From Rothia sp. (in: high G+C Gram-positive bacteria) (lineage in GTDB: Bacteria; Actinomycetota; Actinomycetes; Actinomycetales; Micrococcaceae): a stretch of DNA of 64,000 nucleotides. The first letter of the stretch is position 1; every line of letters starts with the position of its first letter. A model generated the notes under the pieces. That model did not search any database, was not told where the DNA came from, and was given only the letters and a program-made list of their open reading frames with translations. A program made the translations under genes and the position numbers. Location of the stretch: contig JAUMWB010000002.1 of the NCBI GenBank assembly GCA_030529845.1, positions 79,170 to 143,169 of the forward strand. Direction: 5' to 3'. Below, piece by piece: positions 26,721 to 36,658 of the stretch.

Positions 26721-27673
26721 ATGAGAAGGGGTATGAACCTCTCGCAGCATATACTCACCACGGCAGAACTCATGAAGACAGGAATGACGAGCCGGAACAT
26801 ACACTCGGCCCTCAAACGGCAGGAACTCATCAAGCTCAGGCGAGGCGTCTACCTTCAACCAGATGCTGAGCAGCAGCTTGATGAAAGAGACTGGGTTATC
26901 GCCCATCACATCGCCGAGCGCAAAGCCTTGAAGGGCTCCAGCGTCCTCACCAGGGAATCGGCCGCTCTCATGTGGGATACTCCGCTGACTCGTCTGCCTC
27001 GCTACGTTCACCTGGCTAGTTCGCAGAAGGACAAAGGAAAATACCGTAACGTAAAGTTACATGTCACAGCAGCTAGTGCCATCGAGCGAGCTCAACCTTT
27101 CGATGATTACCGGGTACTGACGCCTACCGATACAGTCATAAGTTGCGTGCGCTCTCTGCCCGCTCACGAAACACTGATAATCGCAAATGATTTTCTCAAG
27201 CGTGGCCTCTGTTCGCCCGGCCTCCTTAGCGAACAGTTACACGCAGTGCGGGGCAAAGGGAACCAGAAAGCTCGCAGAATTGCCCGCTGCCTTACACCGC
27301 AACTCGATTCGCCCCTGGAAAATATTGCCTATCTCGTCCTGACCGATTCAAACGTAGAGCCGGTTAACTTACAGATGTGGCTCACAGCCTCGTCTGGTCG
27401 CAGGTATAGACCCGATTTTTGCTGGCCCCGGGTAAAGCTGATTCTCGAGGTTGACGGAATGGTTAAATACAACGGTACCTACGGAACAGCTGAGCGTCGC
27501 GGTGCCTATGAATACCAGAGGCAAAGAGATTAGAAGCGGACGGCTGGAGAATCGTACGCACCACCTATGATGAACTAGTTAACCGGCCCTTTGCCCTGAT
27601 TCGAAGGTTGCAGAGCGAAGGAGTGCAAATAGGCTCACCGGTAGGCCTTGGTTCAAGACTCTTACCGCAATAA
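26721..27673 (+). pseudogene. AbiEi-antitoxin/nuclease-fold protein, frameshifted near its end
   Basis: N-terminal AbiEi-type winged helix (LTTAELMKTGMTSRNIHSAL, then LIKLRRGVYL), a middle region, and a C-terminal PD-(D/E)xK/Vsr-like domain of DUF559 type (RPDF ... LILEVDGMVKYNGTY). The in-frame stop at 27531-27533 follows EYQRQRD. Adding one T there gives DLEADGWRIVRTTYDELVNR, the expected family ending, to a stop at 27671-27673. So about 47 residues are lost by a 1-bp deletion. No AbiEii toxin gene is adjacent. The gene sits exactly between repeat copies A and B, the latter starting 2 bp after the restored stop. Start may be ATG 26721 or 26733. Proteins of this type are common single genes in actinobacteria; function unsettled. 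Confidence 0.72.
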
Positions 27674-27674
27674 A

Positions 27675-27736
27675 GTCCCCGGTTTTAGTGCAGGTACCCC
27701 AGTTTTTGTCTGGGGTATTTGCAGAGAAACCGGGGT
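27675..27736. repeat. Dispersed palindromic repeat, copy B
   Basis: 62 bp with the same outer arms as copy A (CCCCGGTTTTAGTGCA / TGCAGAGAAACCGGGG, the TGCA and GGTTT/AAACC words paired) and an inner TACCCC / GGGGTA arm. It directly follows the AbiEi-like gene and may serve as its terminator. Confidence 0.82.
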
Positions 27737-27789
27737 GTTAGATGGGCAGGGGAGGTTGGCAGCTCCATAGTGTAGACTGGTTGGGTTGC

Positions 27790-27862
27790 GCCCTCGTAGC
27801 TCAGGGGATAGAGCACCGCTCTCCTAAAGCGGGTGTCGGACGTTCGAATCGTCTCGGGGGCA
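27790..27862 (+). tRNA. tRNA-Arg (anticodon CCT)
   Basis: 73 nt cloverleaf: acceptor GCCCTCG pairs with CGGGGGC, D arm GCTCAGGGGATAGAGC, anticodon arm CCGCT-CTCCTAA-AGCGG giving anticodon CCT, T loop GTTCGAATC. The 3' CCA is not encoded. A long inverted repeat that starts inside the tRNA 3' end follows as terminator. Confidence 0.96.
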
Positions 27863-27923
27863 CAAAAAGTGAGGGTATGCCATACTGCGCGGAGCGCTGG
27901 CATACCCTCACTTTTTTGTGCCC
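27859..27923 (+). terminator. Terminator after tRNA-Arg
   Basis: Stem of about 25 bp: the last bases of the tRNA (GGGCAC) plus AAAAAGTGAGGGTATGCCA pair with TGGCATACCCTCACTTTTTT and GTGCCC, around a 15-base loop. Confidence 0.85.
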
Positions 27924-28031
27924 GGCGTTAAAAATACGGCCCCCAGGCCGGATTTAGCCAGTTTTAGAATTTGCTGTGCCGATGCCATACTACGCGGGGC
28001 GCTGGCATACCCTCACTTTTTTGTGCCCGGC
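27877..28031. repeat. Pair of 50-bp direct repeats downstream of tRNA-Arg
   Basis: 27877-27926 and 27982-28031 are the same 50-bp sequence with 2 differences, 105 bp apart. The first is part of the tRNA terminator; the second lies just past the end of the minus-strand gene 28040-28282. Confidence 0.8.
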
Positions 28032-28039
28032 TGGGGAGT

Positions 28040-28282
28040 TTAGGCTCGGGGGTTTTTCTTTTTGCGGTAGAGCACTCGTGATGCGATAAGGCCCAGCACG
28101 ATTCCGATGCCGCCGGTGATGGAGACCCACATGGCGGCGTGCCCAGCGAAGAGGGCGATAAGAAGTCCGGCGATGATACCGGGTACAGCTCCGGCTACCA
28201 TGCCGATGGCCATGTAGGTGAATTCTTGGTCAGAGGACCCTGCGGGGCTTTCGAATTGGGGGCTGTTTAACTTCTGCGACAT
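28040..28282 (-). CDS. Small membrane protein
   Basis: 80 residues with a polar N-terminus (MSQKLNSPQFESPAGSSD) and two hydrophobic helices, MVAGAVPGIIAGLLIALFAG and WVSITGGIGIVLGLIASRVL, ending in a basic KKKNPRA tail. Start ATG 28282 is preferred because AGGAT precedes it; a longer in-frame start at 28393 adds basic, low-quality sequence. No family recognised; could be a two-helix membrane or holin-like protein. Confidence 0.6.
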   Translation of the reverse strand: MSQKLNSPQFESPAGSSDQEFTYMAIGMVAGAVPGIIAGLLIALFAGHAAMWVSITGGIGIVLGLIASRVLYRKKKNPRA

Positions 28283-28515
28283 AGTTTCAATCCTAGCGGT
28301 GCCGTCTGTCGGAGTCGAAAAGTGGGTATAAAAATGCGCCCCAGCTGGTCGTCTGGTGCGCATGCGCAAACGTATGTTTGCGGGGGGATCCATACCGTGT
28401 GATGTGTGGTAGGAATTCTTTGGTTTAGCTCTTCAGCAGGATCTTGACCAGCTGCTGAGGAGTGTCACTGGCTGGGGCAGTTGTTTTGCGGCTACCCCAA
28501 GCCTAGTGGGAAGTC

Positions 28516-29136
28516 TTAGATGCCAGCGGTGTAGTAACCGTCAACGGGCATGAAGCCGCCACCGTCAACAGCGGTCAGCATGGTGCCCTGTGCGGGGTTG
28601 AGAGCTGAGATCATCTGGCCGTCACCGACGTAGATACCTACGTGTGCGTAACCGTTGGTGAAGACGATGTCACCGGGCTGGGGGTTTGAGGTGGGGGTCA
28701 GCTCGGTTGCCATGGTGTAGGTGTAGGCGGTCAGGTTGATGCCTGCCTGTGCGTAGACGTAGGAGACGAAGCCTGAGCAGTCCCAAGCCTTGTAGGTCTT
28801 GCCGCCCCAAACGTAGGAGCCGCCGATGCCGTCGTAGGCAGCTGCCAGGACGGTTTCGCGAGCGGTTGACAGGTCAACGTTGCTGGAAACCTCAGCGGTG
28901 GTGCTTGCCTGGGGGGCGACGGTTGAGGTGGTCTCAACTGCGGTGTTTTCAACGGTGGTAGCTTCGTAGCCCCAGGTGTTGTAGTTGTAAGAGTGTGAAG
29001 CCAGTGCAGGTGCTGAGTGAGCGGGTGCTGAAACTTCAGCTACTGCGAAAGCGTTTGCGGGTGCAACGGTTGCGGCGAGCATAGCGCCTGATGCTGCAAC
29101 GATACCTGCGGTACGTACGATGGTTGACTTAGCCAT
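28516..29136 (-). CDS. Secreted NlpC/P60 peptidoglycan endopeptidase
   Basis: 206 residues. Signal peptide (AGIVAASGAMLAATVAPANA), then a linker rich in Thr/Ser/Val to about residue 85, then the NlpC/P60 cysteine peptidase domain. The catalytic Cys is residue 120 in AWDCSGFVSYVY and the His is 165 in GYAHVGIYVGDG. It would cleave peptide stems in the cell wall, as in resuscitation or cell separation. ATG 29136 has GGAGG upstream. A c-di-AMP riboswitch fills the 5' leader, the common arrangement for actinobacterial wall hydrolases. Confidence 0.92.
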   Translation of the reverse strand: MAKSTIVRTAGIVAASGAMLAATVAPANAFAVAEVSAPAHSAPALASHSYNYNTWGYEATTVENTAVETTSTVAPQASTTAEVSSNVDLSTARETVLAAAYDGIGGSYVWGGKTYKAWDCSGFVSYVYAQAGINLTAYTYTMATELTPTSNPQPGDIVFTNGYAHVGIYVGDGQMISALNPAQGTMLTAVDGGGFMPVDGYYTAGI

Positions 29137-29151
29137 TTTGTTTTCCTCCAT

Positions 29152-29270
29152 TGCCGAACGAGGTGAGCTGTCGGGTTCGAGCATGAAGTTCGCTCGGCCG
29201 CAGAGTGTGCGACTTAACCCCTAGGGTTCTCGGTGGAGAGCCCGAAAAGTGGGTCCCCCGCTTCTGCCGT
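29152..29270 (-). ncRNA. c-di-AMP riboswitch (ydaO-yuaA type)
   Basis: Read on the minus strand the leader contains GCGGGGGACCCACTTTTCGG at the 5' side, a middle GAGAACCCTAGGGGTTAAG, and the 3' hallmark GAACCCGACAGCTCACCTCG before CGGCAATGGAGG, which match the conserved blocks of the ydaO class. It lies directly before the NlpC/P60 start. In this class ligand binding usually lowers expression of wall hydrolases. Limits are approximate. Confidence 0.85.
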
Positions 29271-29400
29271 AATGTATTTTGTTTTGTTGTCCTGTGAACA
29301 GTGGCAGAACTAGGCGGTGCTGTTCGTAGGGTGCTAATCCGACCAGTGATGAGCACGAAATAGAACATTACACAGCCTCAACCGATTTGTCACGCTTTGG

Positions 29401-29724
29401 TTACGATTTCGAGGAAGCACCCCCCAAGGTGCAAAGTAGGGTGATTGCTTTTTTGGCATTCAGGACGCGTCCAGCTGGGGCTTATGAGGCACATATAGTT
29501 CGCTTTGACAAGGCGAAATAAAAAGAAATCCCAGCACTTTATCAGCGCCTTCGCCTACCCCTTCTATCAGGTTTTTAACAGCTTTAATTTAACTGAGAAG
29601 CCGACCACTTAAGGTTTTTAGGGGTGCCAACACTGCAATTTCAGGCCCCGCCAAGCACCTACCAGCCCCGTTTTAGCAAGACCAGCAGCCCGCAGGCACC
29701 CCCAAAACATAACGATTTGATAAC
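29401..29724. other. Intergenic region upstream of the riboswitch
   Basis: About 320 bp between the promoter side of the NlpC/P60 transcript and the terminator of the DtxR-type gene. AT-rich patches near 29520-29600; no gene or clear operator seen. Confidence 0.5.
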
Positions 29725-29761
29725 AAAAAAGGAGCCTACCACCAAGCAAGCTCCCTTTTTG
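29725..29761 (-). terminator. Terminator of the DtxR-type regulator gene
   Basis: AAAAAAGGAGC / GCTCCCTTTTT hairpin with a 14-base loop, 12 bp after the stop codon; the flanking T/A runs would work on either strand. Confidence 0.75.
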
Positions 29762-29772
29762 TTACCAAACTG

Positions 29773-30465
29773 TTATCTTTTGACGATAATTGCTTCTGCA
29801 ACCTCAGCACTGAGCGTCAGCGATTCTTCCTCACCGTCAGCATGAACCAGAACCGAGCCGTCCTTATTACCCAGAATTGAGACGGTGGCCCCGTAGACAA
29901 TTCCGGCATCTCCCAGACGCTTCAGCAGTTGCACGTCGGTCTGAATGAACTCGGGCAGGCGAGAAACAGTAAAGCGGTCGTTCTCAGAGGAGTCACGGCC
30001 AGCAATCGACATGGTGACGGTGCGTCCGTCATTCTCTTCGCTCTCAGCACCCAGCTCTTCCAGGCCAGGAATCGCATTGCCGTAGGGCGAGAACTTAGGT
30101 TCGTTGAGCAACTCTAGCAGGCGGCGCTCGACGCGCTCACTCATTACATGCTCCCAGCGGCAGGCTTCCTCGTGGATGTATTCCAGATCAAGACCAATAA
30201 CGTCTGCCAGCAGGCGCTCTGCCAGGCGGTGCTTACGCATCACCTCTACCGCTTTCTGACGACCATCGTCGGTCAGTTGCAAAGAACGATCACTAGCGAC
30301 GGTTAGCAGGCCGTGACGCTCCATACGGGCGACGGTCTGAGAAACGGTGGGGCCGGAGTGTTCCAGGCGCTCTGCGATACGGGCACGCATGGGAGTAATG
30401 CCCTCTTCCTCAAGCTCCAGCACGGTACGCAGATACATTTCGGTCGTATCGATGAGGTCAGTCAT
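29773..30465 (-). CDS. ideR: Iron-dependent repressor, DtxR/IdeR family
   Basis: 230 residues. Winged-helix DNA-binding domain at the start (MYLRTVLELEEEGITPMRAR; HSGPTVSQTVARMERHGLL), then the metal-binding and dimerisation domain (HRLAERLLADVIGL, CRWEHVMSERVERRLLELL with the Cys/Glu/His metal ligands, EPKFSPYGNAIPG), then an SH3-like C-terminal domain (FIQTDVQLLKRLGDAGIVYG). With Fe2+ it represses iron uptake genes and may activate storage genes such as Dps. An IdeR-like box occurs at 12578-12596. It could in principle be a Mn-dependent paralogue, but the KFSPYGNAIPG stretch favours IdeR. Confidence 0.93.
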   Translation of the reverse strand: MTDLIDTTEMYLRTVLELEEEGITPMRARIAERLEHSGPTVSQTVARMERHGLLTVASDRSLQLTDDGRQKAVEVMRKHRLAERLLADVIGLDLEYIHEEACRWEHVMSERVERRLLELLNEPKFSPYGNAIPGLEELGAESEENDGRTVTMSIAGRDSSENDRFTVSRLPEFIQTDVQLLKRLGDAGIVYGATVSILGNKDGSVLVHADGEEESLTLSAEVAEAIIVKR

Positions 30466-31958
<1,493 letters not shown>

Positions 31959-31976
31959 GCTCAGCTACACAGAGAT

Positions 31977-32035
31977 AAGGACGCCGCTCCCCCGCTCTCC
32001 TGCCCGGTGGCAGGAAAGCGGGAGGCGGCGTCCTT
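31977..32035. terminator. Terminator between serC and MFS gene
   Basis: Long inverted repeat with outer arms AAGGACGCCGC / GCGGCGTCCTT and further inner pairing (CCTGCC / GGCAGG). Between convergent genes, so usable from both sides. Confidence 0.8.
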
Positions 32036-32047
32036 GTCGTAGGTGCC

Positions 32048-33418
32048 TTAGCGGGGCTCTTGCAGGTCGATGGCCGCTGTGACCGGAGGCGGTTCCTCTT
32101 CGGGGGTTTCAGCTTCTTCGCTACGGGGGCGGAGCACCAGGCGGGTGCGGGCTTGGCGGTCGTAGTGAAGGTGCAGGTGCTTGTATTTCATTACCCAGAT
32201 TAGGCCGATTAGGGCGGCGATAAAGCCGGAAGCAGAAGCGACACCGAGCCCCCACCGGGCTCCCCAGAGGTCATTGACCAGACCGACCAGGGGCGAGCCA
32301 ATGGGAGTACCCCCGATGAAAACCGCCATGTACACGCTCATGACCCGCCCCCGCATGGCGGGCTCGGTGGTGACCTGTACGTAGGCGTTAGCCGAGGTAA
32401 TAATGGTGAGCGCCATGAGCCCCAGGGGAACCAGAGCCAGGCCAAAGAGCCAGAGGTTAGGGGCCAGCGCCGCCAGCAAGGTTGCAACCCCGAATCCAAA
32501 GCAGGAGGCGAACATAAAGCGCATGCGAGGGGTATCCCGGCGGGCTGCCAGCAGGGTGCCGGTCACCGACCCAATCGCCACCACAGAGTTCAGCAGGCCA
32601 AACTCACCTGCCCCCTGACCGAATTCGGTGGTAGCCATAGCCGCAATATTGAGAGCGGTATTCAGGCCGAAGGTACCAATGAGGAAGGCTGCAACCATCA
32701 CCACGATAATGTCGGGGCGGTGTTTGAGGTAGGCTAGGCCGTCCCGGACCCGGTTGTGAGCGGCAGACGAGCGCGGCAACTGCCGTAGCTCGCTGTCACG
32801 GATAGCGAGGATTGCCAGAATCATGGCTATAAAGGTCACCGTGTTGAGCAGGAAAACCGGCCCTGTGCCTATGACCACCACCAGTAGGCCGGCGACCGCT
32901 GGGCCAATCATGCGCGCAACATTAAACGACATTGAATTCAGCGCAACGGCGTTGGGCAGGTCCTGATCAGAGACCAGTTCCGAGACGAAAGTGGACCGCA
33001 CAGGGGCGTCCAGGGCAGATACGGCACCAAGGGCGAGGGCAAAGAGGTAAACATGCCAGAGGGCAACCTGCCCCGATAGGACGAGAAGCCCCAGCCCGAG
33101 AGCCAGTAGGCCCATGGTGCTCTGGGTCCATAGGAGAATTTTTCGCCGATCGCCCCTATCGGCAAGCGCACCCGCGTAGGGGGCTAGGAAGAGGGGCGGG
33201 GCAAATTGCAGGGCAATCACGATGCCCATTTGGGTGGAGTCGTGGCTTGAGAGGTCATTGAAGACCAGCCAGTCCTGGGCAGTGCGTTGCATCCAGGTGC
33301 CGATGTTAGAGACCAGCGCCCCGATAAACCAGATACGGTAGTTAAAAATCCACAGGGAGCGGAAGGTTTTATTCCGCTTAGTTACTGGTTGGGGTTCTGG
33401 TCTCTGGGTAGCTGTCAT
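32048..33418 (-). CDS. Major facilitator superfamily exporter (MFS_3/TMS5 type)
   Basis: 456 residues with about twelve hydrophobic helices. Conserved pieces: SLWIFNYRIWFIGALVSNIG and GTWMQRTAQDWLVF at the start, the MFS loop 2-3 motif GALADRGDRRKILL, and VRDGLAYLKHRPDIIVVMVA before the second half. This branch holds drug and siderophore exporters (EntS-like), but the substrate cannot be read here. A hydrophilic C-terminal tail of about 45 residues is Pro/Glu-rich. It overlaps the upstream DUF3027 gene by 4 bases, so the two are co-translated. Confidence 0.9.
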   Translation of the reverse strand: MTATQRPEPQPVTKRNKTFRSLWIFNYRIWFIGALVSNIGTWMQRTAQDWLVFNDLSSHDSTQMGIVIALQFAPPLFLAPYAGALADRGDRRKILLWTQSTMGLLALGLGLLVLSGQVALWHVYLFALALGAVSALDAPVRSTFVSELVSDQDLPNAVALNSMSFNVARMIGPAVAGLLVVVIGTGPVFLLNTVTFIAMILAILAIRDSELRQLPRSSAAHNRVRDGLAYLKHRPDIIVVMVAAFLIGTFGLNTALNIAAMATTEFGQGAGEFGLLNSVVAIGSVTGTLLAARRDTPRMRFMFASCFGFGVATLLAALAPNLWLFGLALVPLGLMALTIITSANAYVQVTTEPAMRGRVMSVYMAVFIGGTPIGSPLVGLVNDLWGARWGLGVASASGFIAALIGLIWVMKYKHLHLHYDRQARTRLVLRPRSEEAETPEEEPPPVTAAIDLQEPR

Positions 33419-33975
33419 TCAGCGCTGGCACCTACCTGAGCTTCTTCGGTGAAGTCGGTATCGTCCTCGCTCTCTGAGGCGCTGTCACCGTAGTCCGCAT
33501 CGTCATGGTCGTACTCTTCTTCCTCCCGGTCTTCGGGCAGGAGACGGTCAGCCCAGGGAACCCAGGCCGGGGCCAGTAGGGCGTCGTCGCCGGGGAGCAG
33601 GCCAATCTCACAGACGGTTGCTACCTTTGAGCGGGGGGCACGCGAGAGGGTGGCGAACCAGAACCAGCCGCGGTAGCCGGGAAGGGTACATTCAAAAAGG
33701 TGGGTGGTGAGGCGTTCTTCTTCACCGCGCAGGTGGTGGACGGGGCCGATAGCGTTTTCTGGGGCGATGTCGGCTAGGCCTGCGAGGGCTACGTCTTTAG
33801 CTGCGGCAAGGACGGCGTCGACCTTGCTGGTACGACGACGGCGAGTGGGTTCGCCCAGAGTTGGTTCAGGGGCGGACGCCGGTGCCTGCTCAGCGGCTTC
33901 GGGGCCGGGCTGCTCGTAGCTTTCTGCGCTCGAAGCGCCGGGGGCTGTTAGCTCGTCTTTTACCTCTTCAGTCAT
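33415..33975 (-). CDS. DUF3027 domain protein
   Basis: 186 residues of the actinobacterial DUF3027 family: KVDAVLAAAKDVALAGLADI at the N-terminal side, HHLRGEEERLTTHLFECTLP, a Trp/Phe-rich GYRGWFWFATLSRAPRSKVA, and LAPAWVPWADRLLPED. The first 45 residues and the last 45 are acidic low-complexity tails. Family function unknown. Operon with the MFS gene through an ATGA overlap. Confidence 0.9.
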   Translation of the reverse strand: MTEEVKDELTAPGASSAESYEQPGPEAAEQAPASAPEPTLGEPTRRRRTSKVDAVLAAAKDVALAGLADIAPENAIGPVHHLRGEEERLTTHLFECTLPGYRGWFWFATLSRAPRSKVATVCEIGLLPGDDALLAPAWVPWADRLLPEDREEEEYDHDDADYGDSASESEDDTDFTEEAQVGASAE

Positions 33976-34081
33976 ACTCCTATTAAAGCAGGCCGGCAGA
34001 GGCTGTGGCCGCTGCTCTTCCTCGCGGCGTAATACCCGTGCTTCTTTAGGCAGCTATAGCGGGCCTTGATAGCTTAGAGAT

Positions 34082-34327
34082 ATGTCTTCTGAACACACTG
34101 AAATTCCTGAGCTACCCTACGGCGGTGCTATCCGGGCGCTGGGGCTTGCCGCCGGCGTCCTGATGCTGGTGGGCACCCTCTCCGGTGTCACTATGCTGTT
34201 GCTGAAGTGGGCTACCGGAGCTGCTCCCGAGATCTTGAGCATTACGCCGCTACTGACTCTACCGCTAGCTTTTTTGGCCTTGTTAGGAGCCCTGTTTCTC
34301 ACTCTGCTTCGCCGCCGAGCTAGCTAG
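34082..34327 (+). CDS. Small two-helix membrane protein
   Basis: 81 residues: a polar start (MSSEHTEIPELPYGGAIRAL), helix 1 LAAGVLMLVGTLSGVTMLLL, helix 2 TLPLAFLALLGALFLTLL, and a basic end RRRAS. ATG 34082 is the first start in frame and lies divergent from the DUF3027 operon. No family recognised; coding looks credible from codon use and topology. Confidence 0.62.
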   Translation: MSSEHTEIPELPYGGAIRALGLAAGVLMLVGTLSGVTMLLLKWATGAAPEILSITPLLTLPLAFLALLGALFLTLLRRRAS

Positions 34328-34453
34328 AGACTGGGCTCTGCCCTTTTGCTCACGGCGTACTTACCGCATTTTCCCAGCAGGGCTAAGGCAAACTCAGCAG
34401 AACATACAGCTGCACACAGCTAGTGCACAGGTAGTAAGCGCACAATTAAAAGC

Positions 34454-35164
34454 GTGAATACCAAAGAACCTGAAGCAAAACTGCTGGTCGTCGACGACGA
34501 ACCCAACATTCTAGAGCTCCTCGCAACCTCCCTGCGTTTTGCGGGCTTTGAGGTTGTCACCGCAGCCAACGGCCGTGAAGCCCTTGAGAAAGCTGAAACC
34601 GAGTCACCCGACCTGGCTGTACTCGATGTCATGCTGCCCGATATGGACGGCTTCACCGTCACCCGCAAGCTGCGTAGCTCCGGCCGCCTCTTCCCCGTCC
34701 TCTTCCTCACTGCTAAGGACGACACCGAAGACAAGGTCACCGGCCTAACCGTCGGCGGCGATGACTACGTCACCAAGCCCTTCAGCCTCGATGAAGTTGT
34801 GGCCCGCATCCGCGCCGTCCTGCGCCGCACCCAGCCCCACATCGAAGAAGATTCCCGCCTGCGCGTAGATGACCTGGTGCTGGACGACGACGCCCACGAA
34901 GTCTTCCGCGGCGACCGCGAAATCGACCTCTCCCCCACGGAGTTCAAGCTCCTGCGTTACCTGATGCTCAATCCCAACCGTGTGCTCTCCAAGGCCCAGA
35001 TTCTGGATCACGTATGGGAATACGACTTCAACGGCGACGCCTCTATCGTGGAGTCCTACATCTCCTACCTACGTCGCAAGATTGATAACGACCAGAACCT
35101 ACCCCCGCTGATTCATACCAAGCGCGGCGTCGGCTACTTGCTTCGTACCGCCAACAAAAACTAA
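34454..35164 (+). CDS. OmpR/PhoB-family response regulator
   Basis: 236 residues. Receiver domain LLVVDDEPNILELLATSLRF with phospho-acceptor Asp58 in LAVLDVMLPDMDG and the switch Lys in YVTKPFSLDEVVARIRA; then a winged-helix effector (IDLSPTEFKLLRYLMLNPNR, HTKRGVGYLLRT). Start GTG 34454. It pairs with the histidine kinase encoded 12 bp downstream. The signal and regulon are unknown. Confidence 0.94.
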   Translation: MNTKEPEAKLLVVDDEPNILELLATSLRFAGFEVVTAANGREALEKAETESPDLAVLDVMLPDMDGFTVTRKLRSSGRLFPVLFLTAKDDTEDKVTGLTVGGDDYVTKPFSLDEVVARIRAVLRRTQPHIEEDSRLRVDDLVLDDDAHEVFRGDREIDLSPTEFKLLRYLMLNPNRVLSKAQILDHVWEYDFNGDASIVESYISYLRRKIDNDQNLPPLIHTKRGVGYLLRTANKN

Positions 35165-35176
35165 GGGGTTACGAGT

Positions 35177-36658
35177 TTGCGCTCTCGTCTCTCTGTGCAC
35201 CGGCTGGGTTCGCTGTCCTTGCGAACCCAGCTCGTGCTTTTAACATCTATGCTGCTGGCTCTGGCCATCTCTGTGATGTCTCTGGTCGCTATTTCAGCGA
35301 TTCGAGCTAAGATGATGGACCAGCTCGACGATGAGATTAGTGCCAGCTACAGCTACCTGGTGACTGCGGTTTACGCTGATCAACAGCTATCGCAAACCCA
35401 GGGAACTTTTATTCCCTATGAAGCATATTTGCTAGACAGCGACGGGAATATCGTACGCCCGGTGGCAACTCTGGCTGATGAATCCTCCTCCCCCGTCATT
35501 TCGGGTCTCACCGCCGATAACGTCAAGCGCTACAACAAGGCTGCCCTAACGGTGCGTTCGGCCAGCGGCCACACCGAATGGCGCCTGATCGCTTTCCCGG
35601 TTGAGGACACCAATCAGACCCTGGTCATAGCGGCCCCCCTGACCCAAATCAATCAGACGGTAGCTATCGTGGGGGGCTTGACTATGCTCTTTGGTGTGGC
35701 AACCCTCTTAGCCTCTATCGCGCTGACCTGGGTGATTGTTACCAGAGCCTTTGAGCCCCTTGCCCGTGTGGAGCAAACCGCTGCCCAGATTGCAGCCGGC
35801 GACCTCTCTCAGCGCATCGAGAATTACAGCCCCTATAACGAGATTGGGCACCTGACTACATCTTTGAATATCATGCTCTCCCATATTGAAGAGGCCTTCG
35901 ATGCCCAGAAGCGGTCCGAGGTGAAGATGCGGCGCTTCGTGGGCGACGCCTCCCATGAGCTGCGGACCCCTCTGGTCTCGATTCGGGGGTATTCGGAGCT
36001 CTATCGTATGGGTGGCCTACCCAATGACGAGGCAGTGGCTATGGCCATGAATCGCATTGAGTCAGAGTCTAAACGCATGGGCCAGCTGGTTGAAGATCTC
36101 TTGACTCTGGCTCGTCTCGACGAGCGACGGGTTGCTGAGAACGCCCGGGTAGACCTGCTCAAATTAGCTACGGACGCAGCCAATGACGCCTTTGCCTCAG
36201 CTCCCGACCGCACCATTGAGGTAGTGGGGCTTGAGGGGGCAGAAGCTCTCACTTCGCTGGTCTGGGGCGATGAGCAACGCCTGCGCCAGGTCATCGCGAA
36301 CCTTATGACCAATGCCCTGCGCTATACCCCGGCAGGTTCCCCGATTGAGATTGCGGTGGGGTCAGTACCCGGCATCGATGGAACCTGGACGTCCGTGCTC
36401 CAGGTCCGCGACCATGGCCCGGGTATTCACGGTGAGGACGCCGAGCGTGTCTTCGAGCGCTTCTACCGGGCCGATACCTCACGAACTCGAGAAACAGGCG
36501 GCACCGGCCTTGGCCTGGCTATCGTCGCTGCGATTGTGGGCCAGCACGATGGAACTGTGCGGGTTGAAGAAACCGAAGGTGGCGGTGCTACCTTTACGAT
36601 TCGTCTTCCGCAGTACAGCGACCGTACCGGTCCTATTCCGGTGGTTGCGGGGGAATAG
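35177..36658 (+). CDS. Membrane sensor histidine kinase
   Basis: 493 residues. Helix 1 at about 17-42, an extracellular sensor domain to about 155, helix 2 (VAIVGGLTMLFGVATLLASI), a HAMP domain (FEPLARVEQTAAQIAAGDLS), then the H-box with His260 in GDASHELRTPLVS, N-box VIANLMTNALRYTP, G1 VRDHGPGIHGED, F-box FERFYRADTSR and G2 GGTGLGLAIV. Start TTG 35177 fits the AAGGGG site before it. Operon with the response regulator. Confidence 0.94.
   Translation: MRSRLSVHRLGSLSLRTQLVLLTSMLLALAISVMSLVAISAIRAKMMDQLDDEISASYSYLVTAVYADQQLSQTQGTFIPYEAYLLDSDGNIVRPVATLADESSSPVISGLTADNVKRYNKAALTVRSASGHTEWRLIAFPVEDTNQTLVIAAPLTQINQTVAIVGGLTMLFGVATLLASIALTWVIVTRAFEPLARVEQTAAQIAAGDLSQRIENYSPYNEIGHLTTSLNIMLSHIEEAFDAQKRSEVKMRRFVGDASHELRTPLVSIRGYSELYRMGGLPNDEAVAMAMNRIESESKRMGQLVEDLLTLARLDERRVAENARVDLLKLATDAANDAFASAPDRTIEVVGLEGAEALTSLVWGDEQRLRQVIANLMTNALRYTPAGSPIEIAVGSVPGIDGTWTSVLQVRDHGPGIHGEDAERVFERFYRADTSRTRETGGTGLGLAIVAAIVGQHDGTVRVEETEGGGATFTIRLPQYSDRTGPIPVVAGE

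Noticed and set aside
27877-28031. Direct repeats considered as a CRISPR array
   Set aside because: Only two units, part of a terminator hairpin, no cas genes.
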